DNA of 64,000 bases, taken from assembly GCF_900155655.1 (NCBI RefSeq), contig NZ_LT706987.1, positions 2,949,006 to 3,013,005 on the forward strand, written 5' to 3'. Below, in pieces: positions 26,960-35,082 of the stretch. Each line of letters starts with the position of its first letter. Within the stretch, counting starts at the first letter, position 1. A program made the position numbers and the translations under genes. The notes beneath the pieces are model-generated. The model was not told the DNA's origin. It worked only from the letters and a program-made list of their open reading frames with translations, and did not search any database. Source of the stretch: Prevotella ihumii. Its GTDB lineage: Bacteria > Bacteroidota > Bacteroidia > Bacteroidales > Bacteroidaceae.

Positions 26960-27043
26960 AAAACATATATGTTTGAGCGGGTCAAAGTTAAACTTTGAGC
27001 GGGTAAAACATATATGTTTGGGAGGGCAAAAGATATATGTTTT
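26960..27043. repeat. Four palindromes at about 22-bp spacing (locus 2)
   Basis: Units AAACATATATGTTT, CAAAGTTAAACTTTG, AAACATATATGTTT and AAAGATATATGTTT, starting near 26961, 26983, 27006 and 27028, separated by G-rich linkers (gagcgggt, gagcgggt, gggagggc). It lies in the divergent gap between fcl and the small gene at 27278. Confidence 0.75.
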
Positions 27044-27181
27044 AAAACAGACGGATAAAGGTTTGAAAATCAACAGATTACAGCAATTCATTCGCATTAT
27101 ATATTCTATGCTGAAATTGTTCTGTTTTTCGGTTCTAAAAAAAATAAATTATAGGATATTTCTGAATATGTTAGCATTTCA

Positions 27182-27213
27182 TTTGGAAATTCGGCTTATT
27201 TTTCCTAACTTTG
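27182..27213 (+). promoter_or_regulatory. Promoter (-33 TTTG and -7 TAACTTTG)
   Basis: TTTG at 27182-27185 and TAACTTTG at 27206-27213 are 20 bp apart, a close match to the Bacteroidota consensus. It lies about 65 bp before a small reading frame. Confidence 0.7.
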
Positions 27214-27277
27214 CAAACCATTAAAAGGATAACGAAGTTTTTTATAAATAAAGGTAGGAACTTCGGGAAACTTTTGG

Positions 27278-27442
27278 ATGCAGAATCGCAATGATAACTC
27301 AAATATAGATGGATTTAAAGAAAGAGCATACTTCCTCTCATTCCGACTTGATGATGACAAAGGAAGTTATATGATAGTAGGTCAAAATGAACGACGTACT
27401 ACGGGCTTGATGCTACTTCATAACGATTACGGCAAGTATTAA
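27278..27442 (+). CDS. Small protein of 54 aa, function unknown
   Basis: ATG at 27278 opens MQNRNDNSNIDGFKERAYFL and ends LLHNDYGKY. A good promoter lies upstream, an AACTTC/GAAGTT hairpin lies in the leader, and a terminator follows at 27490-27527, so it is the only coding frame in a complete transcription unit. Composition is globular-protein-like. No family recognised; it may be the remains of a longer gene. Confidence 0.5.
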   Translation: MQNRNDNSNIDGFKERAYFLSFRLDDDKGSYMIVGQNERRTTGLMLLHNDYGKY

Positions 27443-27489
27443 TAGCTCTGTTCTAAAATAAGCAAAAAAGAGGATATTACATTCATTTA

Positions 27490-27530
27490 AGAGGATATTG
27501 CATTCATTTGCATATCCTCTTTCTTTATTT
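27490..27530 (+). terminator. Terminator after the small gene
   Basis: AGAGGATAT / ATATCCTCT stem around an 11-base loop, followed by TTCTTTATTTTTT. The left arm with its flank (gaggatattacattcattt) is duplicated immediately upstream. Confidence 0.7.
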
Positions 27531-27547
27531 TTTATTACTTTTGTCGT

Positions 27548-28258
27548 ATGATAGATTTAACGAAGATAAAACTTATTGCTTTCGATGCCGATGACACGCT
27601 GTGGGACTGCCAAAGCTATTTTGACAATGTAGAGAAACAATATTGCGAGATATTGAGCCAATATAGTTTACAGCGTGAGGAAATATCCAAAGCACTATTT
27701 GCAGTGGAAACAAAGAATATGCCTATATTGGGCTATGGGTGTAAGGCCTTTGTACTGAGCTTAATAGAGAATGCTGTAGAAGTAACCGAGGGGCGTGTTA
27801 GCGGACAGGATATAGGAAAGATAAGACGACTTGCCGACGAGATACTAACGCTACCTGGAAACCCATTAACAGGAGTAAAAGAAACGCTAAAAGTGCTTAC
27901 AGAACGCTACAAAGACAGCATACCCTTGGTGGTATTTACGAAAGGCGAACTATTAGACCAAGAGAACAAATTGGAGAGGTCAGGACTGAAACAATACTTT
28001 AACGACATTGTGGTGGTTTCGGACAAAACCGAGGAGGGATACCACGCTTTGTGCCGCAGATTCGGCATAAAAAGTTCGGAATTGCTAATGGTGGGCAATT
28101 CATTCCGCTCGGACATAGCACCCGTATTAGAAATAGGCGGTTGGGGCGTACACATTCCTTTCCACATAACATGGGCACACGAAGAGAGCGAAACTTATGC
28201 ACATCCTAAGCTCGTAACAGTGGAAAAATTTGACGAACTTGTTAGGGTAATAGGATAA
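27548..28258 (+). CDS. HAD family hydrolase
   Basis: 236 residues. HAD motif I is FDADDTLWD near residue 14, motif II is VVFTKGE near residue 122, and motif III/IV appear as KSSELLMVGNSFRSDIAPV near residue 178. The cap is helical and inserted after motif I. Substrate could be a small phosphorylated metabolite. A -7 box (TACTTTTG, 27536-27543) lies only 4 bp before the ATG, which would give a leaderless mRNA. It is convergent with the OsmC gene. Confidence 0.88.
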   Translation: MIDLTKIKLIAFDADDTLWDCQSYFDNVEKQYCEILSQYSLQREEISKALFAVETKNMPILGYGCKAFVLSLIENAVEVTEGRVSGQDIGKIRRLADEILTLPGNPLTGVKETLKVLTERYKDSIPLVVFTKGELLDQENKLERSGLKQYFNDIVVVSDKTEEGYHALCRRFGIKSSELLMVGNSFRSDIAPVLEIGGWGVHIPFHITWAHEESETYAHPKLVTVEKFDELVRVIG

Positions 28259-28263
28259 CAAAA

Positions 28264-28308
28264 GTCGGACTTGTCGGGCAAGTGCGACCCGTCCGACAAG
28301 TCTGAAAA
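28264..28308. repeat. Degenerate GTCNGAC array between convergent genes
   Basis: GTCGGACTT, GTCGGGCAA, GTGCGACCC, GTCCGACAA and GTCTGAAAA follow at 9-bp intervals. It can form a hairpin between the HAD and OsmC genes and may work as a bidirectional terminator. Confidence 0.55.
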
Positions 28309-28324
28309 ATCGGAATAAAGCCCT

Positions 28325-28726
28325 TTACTCGTACACAAAAGTAAATTTCTTTTCAATATTGAGCGAATTGCCAACATAGCAACCCTTATGCGCAAACGAC
28401 TCGAACTTAGAACGAAGCTTCTCGTCTACAGTTGCAGGAAGATGGAATGTGATTTCTATGCTTGTAACAGTAATGGTCTTAGGGTCTTCTGCTATTTCGC
28501 CTACTTCTGCCCACGCACCATCAAAGGCGATACCCTCGTGTTGTGCACGGATAGCCATAGTGGTTAAAGCACAGTGAGCCAACGAAGTAGCAAGAATATC
28601 TACAGGAGTAACATACTCGCCATAACCGCCATACTGAACTGAAGCGTCAGTAAAAATAGGTTCATTCTTCTCTGAATACTTTGTTTCGATACGTCCTTTT
28701 TCTAATAACTTTGCAATTGATGCCAT
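28325..28726 (-). CDS. OsmC/Ohr family peroxiredoxin-like protein
   Basis: 133 residues, the family's usual length. Conserved elements are GGYGEYVTPVDILATSLAHCALTTM, with the first catalytic cysteine near residue 52, and SFAHKGCYVGNSL, with the second cysteine near residue 117. OsmC-like proteins reduce organic hydroperoxides through the two cysteines. A minus-strand promoter box TATCTTTG (28807-28814) lies about 80 bp upstream. Confidence 0.92.
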   Translation of the reverse strand: MASIAKLLEKGRIETKYSEKNEPIFTDASVQYGGYGEYVTPVDILATSLAHCALTTMAIRAQHEGIAFDGAWAEVGEIAEDPKTITVTSIEITFHLPATVDEKLRSKFESFAHKGCYVGNSLNIEKKFTFVYE

Positions 28727-28806
28727 AACTTTATATTTTTTAAAAATTTATTGTTCATTTCTAAGCGATACACATTTTGTGTGGCTTATCATTTATTTTC
28801 CACTGG

Positions 28807-28814
28807 CAAAGATA
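28807..28814 (-). promoter_or_regulatory. -7 promoter box of the OsmC gene
   Basis: The minus strand reads TATCTTTG then CC, matching TAnnTTTG. Confidence 0.6.
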
Positions 28815-28954
28815 TGATTATTTTCCAAAAGAAACAAACATTTTGGCTATTATTTTCCAAAGGAATGCTTTTTTTAGTTTTCTTTACTTCCCCAAAAGTT
28901 GGTATTGTGTAGAATATTCCCTTTTTTTAATGCGTGTATTCAATCAAAAATGCT

Positions 28955-28962
28955 TACTTTTG
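28955..28962 (+). promoter_or_regulatory. -7 promoter box of the M64 peptidase gene
   Basis: TACTTTTG followed by CAAAA, 27 bp before the start codon, matches TAnnTTTG. Confidence 0.55.
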
Positions 28963-28989
28963 CAAAATAGATATAGCAATTAATAAATA

Positions 28990-30291
28990 ATGAAAAAACT
29001 ATTTACATTTATAACCTTATTCGCCCTTTGCGCTACAACATACGCACAGGAGTTTGAAAAATATTTCACAGATGCTACCCTAAGATTGGACTATATATTC
29101 TCTGGAAACGTTCAGCAACAGGCAATAGCGGTTGATGAAATTTGCAAAATTCCCCGATGGTATGGCAAGCGAAGAAGGTTAACAGAATTACCTATGGAGG
29201 GCAACGGGCAAGTTACGGTTCGCCATCATCGCACACAGGAGGTGATATACCGCAATTCGTTTTCTACATTGTTCCAAGAATGGCTCAGCTATGATGAGGC
29301 AAAAACAAAGACACGTGCGTTTGAAAACGTGTTTCTTGTGCCTTTTCCCAAAGACACAGTAGATGTAACGATAGACTTGCGTAACAATCGCAGAGAGGTG
29401 GTAACAACGCTGACACACATGGTTGTGCCAAACGATATTCTTATTCGTAGTATTGGCAACAAGAAGGTAACGCCTTACGAAACACTGCAACAAGCTGCTG
29501 ACACTACAAAATGTATTCACATTGCATTCGTAGCAGAAGGATATACCGAGGCAGAGATGCAAACCTATCTCAACGATTGCAACACGGCAATGGAGGCATT
29601 GTTTGCACACGAGCCTTTCAAGTCGATGCGCTCACGATTTAACATTGTAGCTGTGAAATCGCCATCAGCAGAAAGCGGCACATCTGAACCAGCGAAAGGA
29701 GATTGGAGAAACACTGCATTGCACTCCAACTTTGATACGTTTTACAGTGGTAGATACCTCACAACGCTCCATTTAAAAGACCTTCACAACTGGTTGGCTG
29801 GTACGCCTTATGAGCACATTATTGTATTGGTAAACACGGATAGTTACGGAGGTGGCGGTATTCTCAACTCATACAACCTCTCTATGACACATCACGCAGC
29901 TTTCAAACCTGTGGTGGTGCACGAATTTGGACACTCGTTTGCAGGATTGGCAGACGAATATGCGTATGGTTACGAACAGATACCTATGTACCCACATGAT
30001 ATAGAACCTTGGGAGAAAAACATCACAACGATGGTAGACTTTGATAGTAAATGGGCAAAAATGATGCCAAAGAAGGCTACTATCCCTACACCCGAACCAG
30101 CCGACCTAAAGGATAAAAAGTCGCCTAATCGTAAGAATTGGAAGATTGGAGCATACGAACCTGCAGGTTATTCGCTTCACGGAGTGTATCGTGCATACCC
30201 AGATTGTCGTATGCGAACAAACAATAACCCAGAGTTCTGCCCTGTCTGCAAACAGGCGTTGATAGATGTGATAGATTTCTACACAAAGTAA
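28990..30291 (+). CDS. Exported M64 family metallopeptidase
   Basis: 433 residues with signal peptide MKKLFTFITLFALCATTYA. The zinc motif is VVVHEFGHSFAGLADEY near residue 313, where two histidines and a later acid bind zinc. The C-terminus holds CRMRTNNNPEFCPVCKQA with three cysteines. M64 includes the IgA peptidase of gut Clostridium; Bacteroidales members are usually annotated this way without a known substrate. Likely periplasmic or surface. A -7 box lies just upstream; manA follows after 28 bp and is probably co-transcribed. Confidence 0.9.
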   Translation: MKKLFTFITLFALCATTYAQEFEKYFTDATLRLDYIFSGNVQQQAIAVDEICKIPRWYGKRRRLTELPMEGNGQVTVRHHRTQEVIYRNSFSTLFQEWLSYDEAKTKTRAFENVFLVPFPKDTVDVTIDLRNNRREVVTTLTHMVVPNDILIRSIGNKKVTPYETLQQAADTTKCIHIAFVAEGYTEAEMQTYLNDCNTAMEALFAHEPFKSMRSRFNIVAVKSPSAESGTSEPAKGDWRNTALHSNFDTFYSGRYLTTLHLKDLHNWLAGTPYEHIIVLVNTDSYGGGGILNSYNLSMTHHAAFKPVVVHEFGHSFAGLADEYAYGYEQIPMYPHDIEPWEKNITTMVDFDSKWAKMMPKKATIPTPEPADLKDKKSPNRKNWKIGAYEPAGYSLHGVYRAYPDCRMRTNNNPEFCPVCKQALIDVIDFYTK

Positions 30292-30319
30292 AAAAGAAAC
30301 TCTCCCTATATAATAAGGT

Positions 30320-31282
30320 ATGGAAATGATAAAGTTTCGCCCACTGCTAAGGCAAGTTTTGTGGGGCGGAGAGAAGATTATCCCCTTTAAACACCTTGAT
30401 GAAAAACTGCATCAAGTGGGTGAAAGTTGGGAAATATCGGCAGTAAAAGATAACGAGTCGGTAGTAGCAAGTGGCAAATACGAGGGACTGAAGCTAAGCG
30501 AACTCGTAGCGCAACTCAAAGAAAAGCTTGTGGGGGTGGAGAATTATGCTCGATTTGGTAACGAATTTCCATTGCTCATTAAATTTATTGATGCAAGTGC
30601 ACAACTCTCTATACAGGTACACCCTAACGACGAACAAGCCAAAGCACACGGCTTGGAACGAGGGAAAACAGAGATGTGGTATATAATGAAGAGCGACGAG
30701 GGAGCAAAACTGGTGAGCGGTCTTAAATATGCCATCACGCCCGAAGCGTATAAAGCAATGGTGGAGAATGACACCATTACCGATGCTTTAGCGGAATATG
30801 AGGTGAAGGAAGACGATGTTTTCTATCTACCTGCTGGGCGTATCCACTCGATTGGAAGGGGTTGCTTTTTGGCTGAAATACAACAAACAAGTAACACAAC
30901 TTACCGCATCTACGACTTTAAACGAAAAGACAAAGACGGTAAGTATCGGGAACTGCACACAAAAGAGGCTGCCGAATGTATTGATTTTAAAGTAGAAGAT
31001 AATTATCGCACGCAATATCAACCTCGTATAAATGAGGGGGTGCAATTGGTAGATTGTCCTTACTTCACCACATCGGTTTACAACCTTAGCGAACCGATGG
31101 TGTTAGACTATTCGGAACTCGATTCGTTCGTTATCTTAATGGCATTATCAGGTGAAGGCACATTGGTAGATGAAGCATTTAACGAGGTTAGTTTCAGAGC
31201 TGGCGAAACCGTCTTGCTGCCTGCTACTACTAACCTTATACGTGTTTTGGGTACAGTGAAATTCCTTGAAACATACGTGTAA
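30320..31282 (+). CDS. manA: Mannose-6-phosphate isomerase, class I
   Basis: 320 residues of the cupin fold, shorter than the E. coli enzyme, as in Gram-positive-like types. The metal site is visible as LSIQVHPNDEQAKAHG near residue 92 and EMWYIM near residue 113; YLPAGRIHSIGRGCFLAEIQQ near residue 170 supplies further ligands and the active site. It links fructose-6-phosphate to mannose-6-phosphate, feeding GDP-mannose and, via Fcl, GDP-fucose. It lies 28 bp after the peptidase gene. Confidence 0.93.
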   Translation: MEMIKFRPLLRQVLWGGEKIIPFKHLDEKLHQVGESWEISAVKDNESVVASGKYEGLKLSELVAQLKEKLVGVENYARFGNEFPLLIKFIDASAQLSIQVHPNDEQAKAHGLERGKTEMWYIMKSDEGAKLVSGLKYAITPEAYKAMVENDTITDALAEYEVKEDDVFYLPAGRIHSIGRGCFLAEIQQTSNTTYRIYDFKRKDKDGKYRELHTKEAAECIDFKVEDNYRTQYQPRINEGVQLVDCPYFTTSVYNLSEPMVLDYSELDSFVILMALSGEGTLVDEAFNEVSFRAGETVLLPATTNLIRVLGTVKFLETYV

Positions 31283-31318
31283 AATCGCTTAAAAGATGTT
31301 GAAAAAATCGCTTAAAAG

Positions 31319-31693
31319 ATGTTGAAAGACGCATTATTAGTAGGATTGGGAAGCTTTTTAGGTGGTAGTGCACGCTATATTGTTTCCAAACTATTACCCT
31401 TATGGATAGCATCGCCCTTCCCCATTGCAACTTTTGCAGTGAATATTATAGGGTGTTTTATTATCGGACTGCTTACAGCCTTGCCTACTGAAGGTTGGCT
31501 CAGCACAAATACAAAACTTATTCTGACAACAGGATTTTGCGGTGGATTTACCACCTTCTCGACTTTTATGAATGAAAACAATGCATTGATAAAAGATGGG
31601 AACATTATGATGGCAGCATTTTACATTATTCTTAGTCTTGCATTGGGCTTTGCAGCAGTAATTATGGGCATACAATTGGCAAAGGCTATATAA
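31319..31693 (+). CDS. crcB: Fluoride channel FluC/CrcB
   Basis: 124 residues with four membrane helices. The conserved pattern GGSARYIVSK near residue 15, NIIGCFIIGLL near residue 41, and TGFCGGFTTFSTF near residue 72 (the sodium-site TTFSTF motif) identify it. The dimer exports fluoride. The start lies in the second copy of a tandem duplication of AAATCGCTTAAAAGATGTTGA, so a similar ATG lies 22 bp upstream and opens a nine-codon frame (MLKKSLKRC). No fluoride riboswitch was recognised. Confidence 0.93.
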   Translation: MLKDALLVGLGSFLGGSARYIVSKLLPLWIASPFPIATFAVNIIGCFIIGLLTALPTEGWLSTNTKLILTTGFCGGFTTFSTFMNENNALIKDGNIMMAAFYIILSLALGFAAVIMGIQLAKAI

Positions 31694-31785
31694 AAGAATA
31701 AAAAATGTATATCACATCAAAAACGTTCCGTATACTTGATTTACATCATTTTTAGCAAAGGATATACAAAAAAAAAGTTCAAATA

Positions 31786-31817
31786 TTTGTGTGTGTGCGG
31801 AAACAATAGTAACTTTG
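31786..31817 (+). promoter_or_regulatory. Promoter of a transcript without a long ORF
   Basis: TTTG at 31786-31789 and TAACTTTG at 31810-31817, 20 bp apart, are a close match to the Bacteroidota consensus. Confidence 0.7.
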
Positions 31818-31823
31818 CAGTGT

Positions 31824-32065
31824 CAAAAGATAAATAGATTGTTTAGGTTAGTAGTAATAGATTTAGTTTTAGTTAATTAAAGTAGAACAAGAGAGATTGT
31901 TCAAACAATAGGTTAGTTTTAGGTAAATTAAGATTGATAAAAAGGGATAACAATGATGCAAGATTTTGGTTATGCGCCGTGAGGTGCAAACCAAAAATCA
32001 AGCTTCAAATCTGATAAAAAAGGTATTTAAATAAAAAAGCGAGGCCGTTTTGGTCTCGCTTTTTT
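31824..32065 (+). ncRNA. Candidate small RNA, about 240 nt
   Basis: A consensus promoter and a strong terminator bound a region with no long frame. The 3' half folds as ATTTTGGTT...GC.CC/GG.GC...AACCAAAAAT, a long hairpin. Before it is a short frame, MMQDFGYAP (31953-31982), ending inside the hairpin. The 5' half is rich in TTAG repeats. It could be a trans-acting sRNA, a 6S-like RNA, or a tiny peptide gene. Not matched to a known family by eye. Confidence 0.5.
32039..32065 (+). terminator. Terminator of the candidate small RNA
   Basis: GCGAGGCC, loop GTTT, GGTCTCGC (one mismatch) followed by six T. Confidence 0.85.
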
Positions 32066-32103
32066 GTTCTATCCTATTCCTATCATTAATTCAAAAAATA
32101 AAA

Positions 32104-32364
32104 TTACTTCTTCTTCATTGCCGATTTTATCATTGCAATACGTTCATTGTATATAGGTTGCCACTTGTCGATAATGTTTTTTAAATGGATACTCTCTGTT
32201 TCAAGCTGTACATACTCCGCAGTAGAATGCTTGTTAGCTTTAGATAAATCTAACATTCGGTTAAGAATTAGTCGCTGATGTTCAAATGTTGCACGCAGCT
32301 GCTTGCCCATTTTTTCGGTTTGCTCCATAAAAGCAACTATCTTTTCTGTATTATCTTTATTCAT
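32104..32364 (-). CDS. Small helical protein, function unknown
   Basis: 86 residues from the ATG at 32364 (MNKDNTEKIVAFMEQTEK); the ATG nine bases upstream is an alternative. The whole chain is predicted helical and charged, ending SAMKKK, and may form a coiled coil. No family recognised. Downstream it converges with the small RNA terminator; upstream lies a family B repeat. Confidence 0.6.
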   Translation of the reverse strand: MNKDNTEKIVAFMEQTEKMGKQLRATFEHQRLILNRMLDLSKANKHSTAEYVQLETESIHLKNIIDKWQPIYNERIAMIKSAMKKK

Positions 32365-32385
32365 ATATGGCAATGATTTTAGGCT

Positions 32386-32641
32386 GGTTCTATAAATTAG
32401 CTTTGTTAGATTTTGAGCTTATTTTTGAGATCAAAATACAAGAGAGTGAAGGAGTGTAGCGAGCTACACGACTGAACGAACTTACATTTTGAACCAAAAA
32501 CGGAGCAAGCCGAATGCAATCAAACTTGTTTGAATTGTTGAGGCGCAGCCCGTTTTATATAAAAAAGAAGCCAAAAGATAATAAAACGTATTTCATAAAA
32601 ATTTAATGACTATATGCGGTGGTAATTTATAGAACCTGCCT
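32386..32641. mobile_element. Repeat family B, full-length copy (about 256 bp)
   Basis: Ends are AGGCTGGTTCTATAAATTA and TAATTTATAGAACCTGCCT, inverted repeats of about 19 bp. No coding frame is supported inside. Partial copies are at 5009-5266 and 47098-47158. The right end carries the intact sequence into which family A jumped at 5048. No clear target duplication identified. Confidence 0.65.
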
Positions 32642-32649
32642 TTACATTA

Positions 32650-35082
32650 TTAAAATGGTAAGCCTATGGCAAGATGGATGGCTTGTGCGTCCTTGAAACG
32701 ATTGATATTATATAGCCCACCTCGTTCTGTTTCGTATGGAACGTGGAGACCTACGCCCCAATCTACACGAATCATAAAGAAGTCTAAGTCGTAACGGAGA
32801 CCTACACCTGTACCGAAAGCTAACTCTTTAAGAAAATTCTTGGCTTTAAACTGAGAACCAGGACGGTTCTCGTCATAACGTAACGTCCACACATTGCCCG
32901 CATCAAGGAATACAGCACCATAAAGTTTGCCAACAAGATGTGGACGATATTCTAAATTGGCTTGAAACTTCACCTCACCAGTTTGCTCTACATACGAGTG
33001 ATTGGCCATAGTTGGTTTATAAGTACCTGGACCTATCTCACGCACATTGAAAGCACGAATACTATTTGCACCACCTGCAAAGAATTGTTCGGAATAAGGA
33101 GCAACCTTACTATTGCCATAAGCCCATACCACACCTGCATTGAGATGGGCAGCAATAGTGGTCTTAGGACTTATTGTCCAAAGCTTTGTAAAATTGGTTT
33201 CTACTTTTACAAACTGTGCAAAAGGATTTTTAAACATTGTTTTACCCACAGTGCTAAACTTCTCGCCTGCAACCATATAACCTAATGACAGCAGATTAGA
33301 AGCTTCGCTCACGGTAGACCACCAACGTATAGGGTGAGCATACGTAGACGGACTTGTATAAGTGTACTGAAATACTGATTTGGGGATAAATTGGTCAGCC
33401 ATAGAAACTTCAAGATAAGGCATACTATCACGAAGCTCTAAAAACTTATCGGTTACACTTACCATATATTCGTAAGTAAGTGAAAGTGGCTTAAAGATAA
33501 ACGAGTGACGCTCGTTAGGTGCCCAATTGTAAGCTAATTCACCCGAAACCACATGACGCTTGAAATATTTAGAACGATTGATAACGTTCACCGCAGCACT
33601 TAATGTAGTAGTAGGTGTTTCGAAGAACTTCTTACGTGGTTTACGTAAAGGAGGTTGTTCGCCACGTGCTAACGCTTCCGCCTCGGCTTTTCTTCGGCGT
33701 TCTCGACGAATACGTGGCGGAGTATAGAACGGACTGATGATGCGTGGAAATTGAAGTGAGGCTTCTGCACCATATTCATAATCGTTAAAATGTCGATTGT
33801 TCACGCTCTCTTGGCTTCGTTTTGTTGCCCATTCGTAAGCTCCATGAACACGAATGTTCAATAGTTCAGCTCCACGAAAAGCATTACGCTTTGCCATACC
33901 CACAATTAGTTCAGGGCCATATTTCCCCGATGTTTTTCCACGGCCGTATGCCTCAACATAGAAGTCATAAGGTTTGTCAAAAAGAAAGTCGAGCGACATA
34001 TCAAGCGTAGTGCAAGTATCGCTTTCATTGCGTGGTGTGAAATGAATGGTAGTTGAACTAAACAAGCCAGTCGCATTGAGCTTTTCAATGCTTTCTTGAT
34101 GCTTCTCTAAGCTGTATAAGTCGCCACGACGCATTTGTAAATCATTAGATATTACACGTGTACGCAATGGCGAACGCTTACCATTATAATTTATTGTGTA
34201 ATTTCGATTGACACGTTGCTTCTCCAGCGTTTCCATCAATTGCTTATATAAATTGACCGTAATATTGCCAATATACCATTGTTTTTTAGCATTCGCCGAT
34301 AGCGAATCGGCCATCTGTAGACGCATCACAGCCTTACCTTTTATTAATGTTGTGTCTGCCAAATAACTTGCATCGTTGTTTTGATAATAATAATATCCAT
34401 TATCTTTGAACAATTGTGTAATGCGTTGTCTTTCAGCTTCGAGCGTAGCCACATTAAAGGGGTCGCCTCCGTGCAGCACGCTATTATTCATTGTAGCTTT
34501 AATGAGCGAATCTTGAGTTGGCAAAAAGTTAACATAACGCAATGTATCAATCGTCCATAGATGTCCCATATTCACAAAGTATTGAAGCATTGTCTTCTTA
34601 GGATTGCGTTGTGGAATTTCTTTGTAAGTGATTTTGCCATCAAAATAGCCACGCTTATCCAAAAGGTGTTCGCCCACTGATACGTGCAGACTTGGGTTCG
34701 CATTTTGCATTGTGATAGGACGTGAGCCAAAGGTACGAGTTAGCCATTTGCTTACACGAGTAGTATCTTTAGAAAATGCGTTCCATATCCATAAACCCAC
34801 AGGAAAAGGTGACTTTACCGATGGACTATTGAACAATGCCCCATTAGGCTTTGTAGCAAGCACCACATCAAGTTCTTCCTGAATGGTTGGGAAATAGGAG
34901 TTTTTCTCATAATTGGAGTATTCTGTAGACTTCATACCTGTATAAAGTTGCTCGCCATCAGGAATAGCAGATGTTGTGCTACACGATGTTAAAGCAACCA
35001 GAATACACAAGAGAAGTAGCCCCAAAGGAAAGATAAAACCCACTACTCCACCTTTTGTCTTATCATCAATTCTTTTTCTCAT
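32650..35082 (-). CDS. TamA/BamA-like outer membrane protein with lipoprotein signal
   Basis: 810 residues. The N-terminus has a hydrophobic helix followed by LVALTSCS, a lipobox with the cysteine near residue 34. POTRA-like segments follow to about residue 390. The C-terminal half is a 16-strand BamA-type barrel, with the family signature AGGANSIRAFNVREIGPG (the SIRGF-like lock motif) near residue 680 and a final aromatic strand ending in F. It probably pairs with the TamB-like protein encoded just upstream (17-bp overlap) in outer membrane protein insertion or lipid transport. Lipidated BamA-like proteins are typical of Bacteroidota. Confidence 0.9.
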   Translation of the reverse strand: MRKRIDDKTKGGVVGFIFPLGLLLLCILVALTSCSTTSAIPDGEQLYTGMKSTEYSNYEKNSYFPTIQEELDVVLATKPNGALFNSPSVKSPFPVGLWIWNAFSKDTTRVSKWLTRTFGSRPITMQNANPSLHVSVGEHLLDKRGYFDGKITYKEIPQRNPKKTMLQYFVNMGHLWTIDTLRYVNFLPTQDSLIKATMNNSVLHGGDPFNVATLEAERQRITQLFKDNGYYYYQNNDASYLADTTLIKGKAVMRLQMADSLSANAKKQWYIGNITVNLYKQLMETLEKQRVNRNYTINYNGKRSPLRTRVISNDLQMRRGDLYSLEKHQESIEKLNATGLFSSTTIHFTPRNESDTCTTLDMSLDFLFDKPYDFYVEAYGRGKTSGKYGPELIVGMAKRNAFRGAELLNIRVHGAYEWATKRSQESVNNRHFNDYEYGAEASLQFPRIISPFYTPPRIRRERRRKAEAEALARGEQPPLRKPRKKFFETPTTTLSAAVNVINRSKYFKRHVVSGELAYNWAPNERHSFIFKPLSLTYEYMVSVTDKFLELRDSMPYLEVSMADQFIPKSVFQYTYTSPSTYAHPIRWWSTVSEASNLLSLGYMVAGEKFSTVGKTMFKNPFAQFVKVETNFTKLWTISPKTTIAAHLNAGVVWAYGNSKVAPYSEQFFAGGANSIRAFNVREIGPGTYKPTMANHSYVEQTGEVKFQANLEYRPHLVGKLYGAVFLDAGNVWTLRYDENRPGSQFKAKNFLKELAFGTGVGLRYDLDFFMIRVDWGVGLHVPYETERGGLYNINRFKDAQAIHLAIGLPF

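Noticed and set aside
26960..27043. CRISPR array
   Set aside because: Units are palindromes with constant short linkers and no unique spacers; there are only four units and no cas genes.
26859..27224. Plus-strand frame of 121 codons over the palindrome locus
   Set aside because: It is built across the 22-bp palindromes and an AT-rich gap, with no promoter or protein-like composition.
31283..31318. Fluoride riboswitch before crcB
   Set aside because: The gap is a tandem duplication and shows none of the conserved riboswitch sequence.
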